From Antedon mediterranea (Eukaryota; Echinodermata; Crinoidea; Comatulida; Antedonidae), in assembly GCF_964355755.1 (NCBI RefSeq), contig NC_092671.1, positions 33,623,304 through 33,687,303 on the forward strand: 64,000 bases of DNA, read 5' to 3'. Under the pieces are notes generated by a model. That model was not told the DNA's origin, did no database searches, and saw only the letters and a program-made list of their open reading frames with translations. The position numbers and the translations under genes were made by a program. Below are positions 57,001 through 64,000 of this stretch, piece by piece; within the stretch, counting starts at the first letter, position 1; the number at the start of each line of letters is the position of its first letter.

Positions 57001-60000
57001 ATATAAACATATACAAATAAACATTATTACTTACAGTTACTTCTTAACATTTTTATTAATTAATACTGTAATTTAAAAATATAAACGTCGTACTGCTGTA
57101 TCGTTACATGTACTGTACTATTTCAATCGACTATGACGGTGACAGTTTAAAAAAAGTATTACATCGCAATGTTTTACTGTGTTTAGTGGTATATTATTTG
57201 TAAAACATGAAAACAATTAATATTTCGTTACTAAATGGATGAAGAATATATTTAAAAATTGCACCCATCCTCTTCCCCATCCCTCAACCCTAATGTTACA
57301 TACAAAACACAAATTAAGTTTGTTTAAATTTGACTCAAACAATAATTGGTCTCATTTTGTGATAATTATCGTTTCGGAAGTAATTCCCAGTGTGCTAATT
57401 TTAGTTGTGTACATAAATCACCGTGTCTATTTATTCGTTCCTGTAAACGACATGTATTATTGTCCTGCGGTACGTGTATTGTATTCGAGAACCATTTGTG
57501 GGCACGAAACAACACGATTTATATATACACTAAGGCCCTGTTTCTGCTGCCAAGTAAATACCGTATATTATACGGTATTTTTTGAATACCGTATATATAC
57601 GGTATTTTTTTGGCAGCAGAAACTGCGCTCATAAAATAAATACCGTATTTTGTATACCGTATTTTCCCCACAAAATTTGTGGATAAAATACGGTATTTAC
57701 AAATTTATACCGTATTTTCTGTACCCTTTTCTGTTGCCAATAAAAAATACCGTATTTTTTTTTACCTGTGACATGAGGTCAACATCGTGTTGTGTTTTGA
57801 TTTTTTGTCGCTGCGACAGTTGTTTAACACACGTGCGATAATGTGGACCGAAGAAGTTACCGTTTTTACTATTAATTTGTGGGGGGAAGCGAAACTTTCA
57901 GGAAAACTAATGGGTAATAAAAGAGACAGCACTATTTATAAAGAAATTTCGAACAAAATAAAACAGGAATACAATGTAGATTTGTCTCCGAAGCAAGTGA
58001 ACACGAAACTTAAAACCCTCCGAAAGCAATACAACATTGCAAAGGACAACAACTCGAAGTCTGGGAGGGACAGAATTACTTGTCCTCATTACGAGGTTTT
58101 GGACCGAATTTTGGGAGATCGGGCCATAGCTGCCCCTCACTATCTAATGGATAGGAACCAGGCAGTAGGAGTTGCCGATGGTATGTACATTTTAATTTAT
58201 AATTAAATAACTAGGCCTATAGCTATATAGCCTACTAATAGACTATTCTATAGTAGTAGGCATTTATAGCCTACCTATTATAGGCCTAGCCTTGGCATGG
58301 ATAAATTAAAAAAGAGGAATCATGCTAAATGTACAGTAACAATATTATTTTCCATGGATTGTGTTAATAAATATAGGAGCTGAGGAAGAACAGCAGCATG
58401 AGGACGGCCCACATGTCGAAGATGTTGATGAAGAGAATGATAGTGTTGGTAAGAATTTACTTATTTTTTCAAGGTTTAATTTAAAAATAATTTTTAGTGA
58501 AGTACGGTATAAATAAATATGCAACCTGATTAACACAGTAGTACTAGATTTGTGTTCAGCAATGGTCATCATGGTTTTTAAAAAGAGCAATATATTGTAG
58601 TTCATTTGACAACAAAATTAATAATAATATTCTACTGAAGTTTAAAATTTTGAAATTAACATTTTTTATAAAATTGTACCAGTGACTGCAGATGATAGCC
58701 AAAATGACGAGGAATCTGACATTGATGATATACCACTACCTGATCAGGATGTTGAAGACGATACTATTCCTGGACAGGCCAATCCTCACCAAGAACAACA
58801 AAGGCTTGCTAGAGAGAATGAAGGTTAGTAAAATAACTAATCTAAACCTAACTTAAGTAAAACAAAACGAAATAGTGGTTAAATTAATCCACTTCCTTAT
58901 ATTAGTTTTCCTAAAGTTGTCTTTTTGTTATAAAGTTAATCTACCCCAATATAAGGAAGAATTAATAATTTCCAACACAAATTGGAACATTGATATATAG
59001 CTTCCAACTCATTTTGGAATTTATTCTGTTTTTTACAATTATTTTCTATAATTTGTTAGGAAATGAGCAGCCCTGTCGAAAGCGAAAAAAAACAAAATTG
59101 CAGGAATCTTTTGAAATGCTTTCAAAAGAGATGGCGAAGCAAGACAGGGAGGAAGAAGAAAGATATATGCGGCACTCTGAAAGATCAGCACAACACCACC
59201 GGGATTGGATGCAACTCATGGCGCGAGAGGCTGAAAGAAACCGACAAAAAGACAGACAGAGAGACCATCAGAGGATGATGCAGATCATGCAGTTATTTGC
59301 ACCACAACAACAACAACCACCGCCACAACCACAACAATACCACCACCACACAATGCATAGACCTACACATCAAAACTACTACCCAACAAACCAACAACAG
59401 TCAGAAAGTCAAGCTCATCATTGTAGAATACCAGCTCGCACTAGTACACCAGCTCGCACTAGTACACCACATTACACTAGTACACCAGCTCGCACTAGTA
59501 CACCAGCTCGCACTAGTACACCACATTACACTAGTACACCAGCTCACACTAGTACACCAGCTCGCACTAGTACACCAGCTCGCACTAGTACACCACATTA
59601 CACTAGTACACCAGCTCCCACTAGCACACCACATTACACTAGTACACCGGCTCCCACTAGTACACCACATTACACCATTACACCAGCTCGCACTAGTACA
59701 CCAGCTCGCACTAGTATACCAGCTCCCACTAGTACACCAGCTCGCACTAGTACACCACATTACACTAGTACACCAGCTCGCACTAGTACACCACATTACA
59801 CTAGTATACCAGCTCCCACTAGTACACCAGCTCGCACTAGTACACCACATTACACTAGTATACCAGCTCCCACTAGTACACCAGCTCGCACTAGTACACC
59901 ACATTACACTAGTATACCAGCTCCCACTAGTACACCAGCTCGCACTAGTACACCACATTACACTAGTACACCGGCTCCCACTCGTACACCAGCTCCCACT

Positions 60001-63000
60001 AGTACACCACATCACACTATCAGCAAAGCACCTGAATACTTTATTCTGTAGATTTCATGTTTTTGTTTCCAAACAACTTGTCTTTCCTTCTCAGCAACAT
60101 GTAAATAATGTAAAAAACCACATTTATAATTATATTAGATATTTGTATTTTATTCTGTAGATTTAGATATTGCTTTATTTTAGAAAAAAAACATAGCATG
60201 TTTTATTAGTTATAGCATTAGTAAACCAAAATGCCTTTCACTCTCAACATTGTAAATAAAAACAGTGGTACAGTATTTCATATTACTTAACTCCACTTTA
60301 TATAGTAATATACCTTTACAACTCAAAAAATGCAATAACATCATTATGTGCAATAACACATTCTTGCTTTAACTTATTTCATTCAGGGTTACTTGCTTCC
60401 GTCCAACTCTAAACTTATTTATATAATAATTAGTGTTTTTCAATAAAAAGTAAACATTTTAATGCAATTGGGATTGTCCTGTTTCTTTTTTTTTCTCTTC
60501 ATTTTTGTGTCTTTTAGGACAAGGAATGACCTGGTTTAATATTTTTAAATATATGCATTATTTTTTACAAAACATCAAAAATTGCAGGAAAAGTGTCTTT
60601 AATAATAATGTTTGTATAGAACGGAAAGTAATAATAATTTAATAACAAATAAAATATTTTATTAAATAATGGAAAGTCTATGTCAGGTGGTTAAGTAAAG
60701 CATTCCTAATATCTACAGCACCTGGTTGTGGGTCGTTGTCACCTGCTACATCATTTTCTTGTAATTCTTGTAATTCTGGTAGTATGTCATCATACAAGTC
60801 ATTCTGTTCTATGCAAAAGTTATGCAATATACAACAAGCATTGACCATCAATGGCACCTTGGACACGTGCGAGTCATTCCTACGCATCAGAATGCGCCAT
60901 CTTCCTTTTAGAAGACCAAACGCACGCTTCACAACCATTCTGGCCTTGCTGAGTTTGTAGTTAAATAGCCTGTGCCGTTGGTGTTCATTTCCTCGTTGCG
61001 GAAAACCCTTCATCAACCATAGAAGTAGCGGATATGATGGATCACCGATAATAAAAATCGGCACTTCCACATTCTCCATGTTAACAGTAGTCTGTTAAAT
61101 ATGTAAAAATAAGAAATAAGGTTTTTATTCTGTAAATTTATTCATGAATAATAATTTAATTTGCATACAACCTCCTCATCAGTCAGTATGCAGACATTTT
61201 CACTGATTTTCTTTTTAAAATGTGATGCTGTTAATAATGTCAGTTTTTAATTATGTTAACTGCTCGGGGATTTATTGTACATAAAACATAATCTGTTTCG
61301 ACCACTAACCCTAGGAAATAGCTGACCGTTTTGACCCTTTTCAAATAATGAAGAGTTCCTAAAAACTCTGGCATCATGTACCTTCCCAGGCCATCCAACA
61401 TATGTGTCTGTGAATCTGAAACCAAAAGGGTTATTACCAAAATAATTACACAATTAACAAATAGACTATGTTTAAAACAAAATACAATACTTGATTTGAT
61501 TAATAAGTTCAATTTTAATTTGAAACATCATAGTTACAAAAAAATGTATTGTTAGCCATGCAATAACACACACAGTACTGTAGTGCCAAGTTACCTTAAT
61601 TTATGATCTACTACTGCTTGTAGTATAACAGAGTAGTGGCCCTTGCGATTGAAGTAGTCAGCTTTTGACTCTTTAGGTGCAAGAATAGGGATGTGTGATC
61701 CGTCAATGGCACCTGCACATTGAGGAAAGCCATGCAGTTCATTGAAGCCTGCTACAGTAGTAGTCAAGCGATCTCCTACTGGCCAAACAATGTAGTCATC
61801 GTACATGAGGTCTACCACTGCCTGACACACTTGCTTTATGGATCTGGAGACAGTAGACCTGTGCACACCAAAGCGATTTCCAATTGTGCGAAGGTCGCAA
61901 CACGTTGAAAGTCTCCAAAGCGTCATGCCAACTACATGCTCTACGGTCATCCCATTACCAAAGTTTGTTGCTTCTCTTTGTAAACTTGGCCGCAGTATTC
62001 CACATAGAACAGTAAAAGTGTCTAAACAAAATTTTAAATAAGTTAATATTGTTTTTTATTTCATAAATCACCATTGTTGTAAGTACTGTAGTTCTCTAGC
62101 CCTTTCACTGATCCCACTAATCAACCAACTGATCATCCTAAACTAATAATAAAGCAACCCATCGTTTACGTAGCACTAGTAGCCACTGTGCAGTGCAGCA
62201 GTAGTAGTACTACTACTGTACCAAAGTAATTTTAGTAAGTAGTAGAAGACTCGGCATAGCCTAGAAAACATTTTTACAGGCTAGGCCTGCCTAAAAGCTA
62301 GTTTATTTATTAATATTTAGTTATGGGGTTAGAGGTTAATCCTCTAGAGCATGAGGCCCGGCCGCGATTTTTTTTTTCGTACATAAGTTGGGGACCCCCT
62401 CATGAAACGTCACAAAATAAACATGAATAATTCATAGTTAAATGTTCTTGTTCCGTGTGCACCCAAGCGTATAGCAACAAGAAGTGATTACACAAGTGCG
62501 GTACAATTCTAGGCCTATCTCCGCGCTGTTGTTGCGGCGTGCGATTTCATAGAAGAATAGCGGCGTTTTGTGTTGATTGTCGAAATAATCAGCCTTTAGT
62601 TTATGATAGTGTTTTTAATATAATTCATTACTAAAGAATTACGTGTTAAAATTATAGTTTCTATTAATACTATTAGGCCTATGCCTAATTATTAGTCTCT
62701 AAACATATGTCTATTCTAGTAGAGCTGTGTGTGTGTGTTATAGGTATGACACAATCCGAGTAATAAGTCAGCAAAATTAAACAATAAACATTACACAAAA
62801 ATACATTTTTTATTCTCGTGGGTCTAATCTAATCTAAACCCATCTCATGTGTTCATATACGCGCATTTTTAAAGTTCCTTTGAGTAGACCTACATGCATT
62901 GTTTGATAATAAAATAGCAGAATTAAAAACAAATACAGTACACAAATTATAAACATTCTTTATTCTTGTGGGTCTAAGCTTTCTTTGGGCTATGTCCAAT

Positions 63001-63926
63001 GAATTACTACTTAGTTTAATGTCTTTCCTAGCTGTCGATTAGCCTCGACTCGACACATTTTGTGTGAAGAAGAGTGCGCGAAGGCAATCGCGTAAATTGA
63101 CTTAGAATCCTAGGCCTACTGTAGAAAGTATCGTATCGCAGTTGTGTAATCGCTTCTTGTTGCTATACGCTTGGGTGCACACGGAACAACAAATTTAACT
63201 GATGAATTATTCATGTTTATTTTGTCACGTTTCATGAGGGGGTCCCCAACTTATGTACGAAAAAAAAAATCGCGGCCCGGCCGCCTACTATACTAGCTAG
63301 TACTACGAGTACGTACCCTACTTTACTTGACTTTCAGCCAAATTATTTAAGGCCTCTAATTGTTATAATCAACAATAATAATAAATATAAATAATAATAA
63401 TAATTACCTTTTGACATACGGACATTTTCTTTCCACAAATGGGCGGTGTAACGGTTGCAAACTGTTTCGTTCCACCAGTCTAAAGACACAATTGGGTTAC
63501 GAGGTCGCCTAGCCGCAATCAAAACTACGAAGTTTTTTGTTACGTCTACCATGTTTATCGTCGGGACATGTAACACATGTGAGACATCGAGAGTGGAAAT
63601 TCCTGAGTTACAGTGCGCACGCTCAGTATACTTAGGTCAAACACAGACTTCCTGTTCAAGAATGGCCGCTTGGGTAATAAAGATGAAATTTAACACGACC
63701 ACCCAAGAAGTATTTTTAGCAGAAACGGGGTACTAAAAAATACGGTATAAAAAATACCGTATTTTATACCGTATTTTTATACCGTATTTTGAGCAGTTGC
63801 AGCAGAAACAGGCCCTTACACATACAAAATAAAATTAATTCTTACACCACATAAGATATAACAAGATAATAATCATATTTAAAAACAAATCTCTTTCAGA
63901 TTATGACAGAATTCGTCGACAAGCAC
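51005..63926 (+). CDS. Micro-exon peptide gene D, 5' part (runs off the window)
   Basis: Exons: 51005-51018 (MSTK plus split L), 52558-52604 (GSLVLAFLVVFVQCA), 55067-55120 (APSPPHPPAVWNYGTTE), 63900-63926 (YDRIRRQA), with GTAAGT donors throughout. Joined, they stay open: a 20-residue signal peptide ending near VQCA, a Pro-rich linker with one Trp, then an R-I-R-R site. Further cassettes and the terminal exon should lie beyond 64000. The hydrophobic exon also has an in-frame ATG at 52391, but the TATTACAG acceptor at its start, matching those at 1577-1583 and 47755-47761, and the missing ATG in gene B favour the separate first exon. Intron 2 holds two nested Helitrons; intron 3 holds two more and the Harbinger element. 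Function unknown. Confidence 0.6.
51174..51319. mobile_element. Palindromic MITE in intron 1 of gene D
   Basis: AAATGTTTATGAGAGTAATG...GGTGAATGATGAAAGATTATAT on the left is mirrored on the right by ATAATCTTTCATCATTCACC...CATTACACGAATATAAACATT. About 146 bases; short centre; no coding. Confidence 0.7.
52857..54895 (+). mobile_element. Non-autonomous Helitron, outer copy 1 (holds an inverted Helitron)
   Basis: Starts TCTATATATAC after an A and ends ..GCGTACCATCTAG before a T. Host text on each side of the nested element joins as GTTTGTAA|TAACTGAATA, matching AATTGTTTTTAATAGCTGAA in other copies. No Rep/Hel protein. Confidence 0.75.
53190..54624 (-). mobile_element. Non-autonomous Helitron nested in outer copy 1, opposite strand
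   Basis: Read on the minus strand it starts TCTATATATAAATTTACG and ends with a hairpin (stem GTACGC-type, loop GAGCGAAGCGAG-type) a few bases before CTAG. It sits between A and T with no target duplication. 1435 bases. The ends match the other three copies. Confidence 0.8.
55152..57508 (+). mobile_element. Non-autonomous Helitron, outer copy 2 (3' end lost)
   Basis: Starts TCTATTTATAAATGTACGTA after an A. Its body is interrupted by another Helitron at 55703-56998 and continues to about 57508 (GAGAACCATTTGTGGGCACG), where the terminal hairpin and CTAG are missing. The Harbinger element begins 23 bases later. Confidence 0.7.
55703..56998 (+). mobile_element. Non-autonomous Helitron nested in outer copy 2
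   Basis: Starts TCTATATATAAATTTACG after an A and ends GGTACGC-loop-GCGTGCCATCTAG before a T: 5' TC, 3' hairpin and CTAG, insertion at A|T without duplication, the hallmarks of Helitrons. 1296 bases, non-coding. Confidence 0.8.
57545..57760. repeat. Subterminal AATACCGTATT palindromes, left end
   Basis: At least eight copies of AAATACCGTAT/ATACGGTATTT lie within about 215 bases of the left end; a matching cluster is at 63735-63790. They are likely the binding sites of the transposase or its Myb-like partner. Confidence 0.7.
57841..60051 (+). CDS. Harbinger Myb/SANT-like DNA-binding protein with STP repeats
   Basis: Exons 57841-58180, 58377-58448, 58683-58823 and 59060-60051, all joined in phase 1, total 1545 nt (514 residues). 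The N-terminal 100 residues form a trihelix/SANT-like unit (MWTEEVTVFTINLWGE, LSPKQVNTKLKTLRKQY, PHYEVLDRILG). The middle is acidic (EEEQQHEDGPHVEDVDEEND). The last exon starts with a basic QPCRKRKKTK segment, a charged coiled-coil-like part (MAKQDREEEERYMRH), a Gln/His-rich part, and then about 30 hexapeptides of ARTSTP/HYTSTP/APTSTP. In this superfamily the Myb-like partner binds transposon ends and brings the transposase into the nucleus. The hexapeptide tail is unusual and probably arose by expansion of an 18-base unit. Confidence 0.8.
59425..60015 (+). repeat. 18-base tandem repeat encoding x-x-T-S-T-P
   Basis: Units CCAGCTCGCACTAGTACA, CCACATTACACTAGTACA and CCAGCTCCCACTAGTACA alternate about 32 times, in frame with the Myb-like protein. 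A higher-order period of several units is visible. Long frames in the other phases and on the minus strand are shadows of this array. Confidence 0.95.
60678..63576 (-). CDS. Harbinger (HARBI1-like) DDE transposase, catalytic Glu replaced
   Basis: Minus-strand exons 63576-63408, 62021-61595, 61415-61310 and 61091-60678; phases fit and total 1116 nt (371 residues), a normal length. Exon 2 carries a helix-turn-helix (IGNRFGVHRSTVSRSIKQ) and the first catalytic Asp (QCAGAIDGSHIPI, D163). Exon 3 carries the second (VGWPGKVHDARVF, D213). Exon 4 has the family block NYKLSKARMVVKRAFGLLKG, where family members have Glu in VERAFG; here it is Lys (K289, codon AAG, one transition from GAG). The enzyme should therefore be unable to cut DNA, although the frame is open. 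Intron 1 contains the second MULE-like element. Start at MLHVPTINMVDV is a choice; a later Met is also possible. Confidence 0.85.
62364..63273. mobile_element. Non-autonomous MULE-like element, copy 2
   Basis: 910 bases with the same long inverted ends as 12828-13708 and a perfect 9-base duplication GGCCCGGCC on both sides (62355-62363, 63274-63282). The interior is about 95% like copy 1 by eye, with small indels. It lies in intron 1 of the Harbinger transposase. Confidence 0.85.
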
Positions 63927-64000
63927 GTAAGTAAACTAAACGTTGATTTAACTGTGATAAAACGGCTTAAATATAAATTCGTGTTCATATTTTGTTATTT

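Larger units (their letters stand above)
57531..63818. mobile_element. PIF/Harbinger transposon with two genes
   Basis: Terminal repeats TAAGGCCCTGTTTCTGCTGC and TAAGGGCCTGTTTCTGCTGC (19 of 20 alike) face inward, flanked by CAC on both sides if TAA is counted as part of the repeat; a TWA duplication is not evident. Inside are the usual two genes of the group, a Myb/SANT-like protein (+) and a DDE transposase (-), tail to tail. Subterminal regions are dense in AATACCGTATT palindromes. A MULE-like element has entered transposase intron 1. The copy lies in intron 3 of gene D. Confidence 0.9.

Noticed and set aside
57239-57634. 131-codon plus-strand frame
   Set aside because: It crosses from the Helitron remnant into the Harbinger end; no domain.
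59297-60160. Frames of repeated LVHQLA (+) and WCTSAS (-)
   Set aside because: Shadows of the 18-base array in the Myb-like protein exon.

Overview
The window looks like nuclear DNA of a marine deuterostome invertebrate, most likely an echinoderm. This is an inference from AT-rich, intron-rich sequence, frequent TAGGCCTA motifs, and the transposon mix (CR1/L2-like LINEs, a DIRS-order element with split direct repeats, PIF/Harbinger, MULE-like and hAT-like elements, Helitrons). No name can be given from sequence alone. No tRNA, rRNA, CRISPR or prokaryotic feature was seen.

The most notable content is a family of tiny secreted-peptide genes built almost entirely from micro-exons. Four first exons occur as two divergent pairs: 470-483(-)/1149-1165(+) and 48561-48574(-)/51005-51018(+). 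Each encodes M..K plus a split Leu codon and ends AAACT before a GTAAGT donor. Exon 2 (47-71 nt) encodes the hydrophobic core of a signal peptide. It is followed by phase-1 micro-exons: a Pro-rich linker of 30-54 nt, then 27-33 nt exons carrying an R-I-R-R (furin-type) motif, then a short basic terminal exon. Gene B (1149-4078,+) reads through seven exons to a 76-residue precursor. Gene C (48574-39764,-) gives 86 residues and is followed by duplicated cassettes down to 34.3 kb. Gene D (51005-63926,+) runs off the window. Gene A shows only its first exon. I recognise no known family.

Layout: 0.5-4.1 kb genes A and B; 6.0-7.9 kb a GAGTG-repeat transposon inside a LINE remnant; 8.7-18.5 kb a nest of three LINEs with a foldback element, a MULE-like element and a hAT-like MITE inserted; 18.9-25.3 kb a ten-exon SLC22-type transporter with several coding breaks; 26.4-27.1 kb a LINE tail; 28.7-29.8 kb two compound CTG/TTG arrays; 34.3-41.1 kb gene C cassettes, split by a LINE at 36.0-39.2 kb; 41.2-47.6 kb a degenerate DIRS-order element in intron 2 of gene C; 47.7-51.0 kb the second divergent promoter; 51-64 kb gene D, whose introns hold four non-autonomous Helitrons (two nested pairs with readable A|T empty sites) and a 6.3 kb PIF/Harbinger transposon with a Myb-like gene, a transposase lacking its catalytic Glu, and a second MULE-like copy.

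The peptide genes survive inside heavy transposon load: mobile DNA fills their introns and none of the open micro-exons is itself interrupted. Because all internal exons share phase 1, any cassette combination keeps frame, so alternative splicing could produce many peptide variants.
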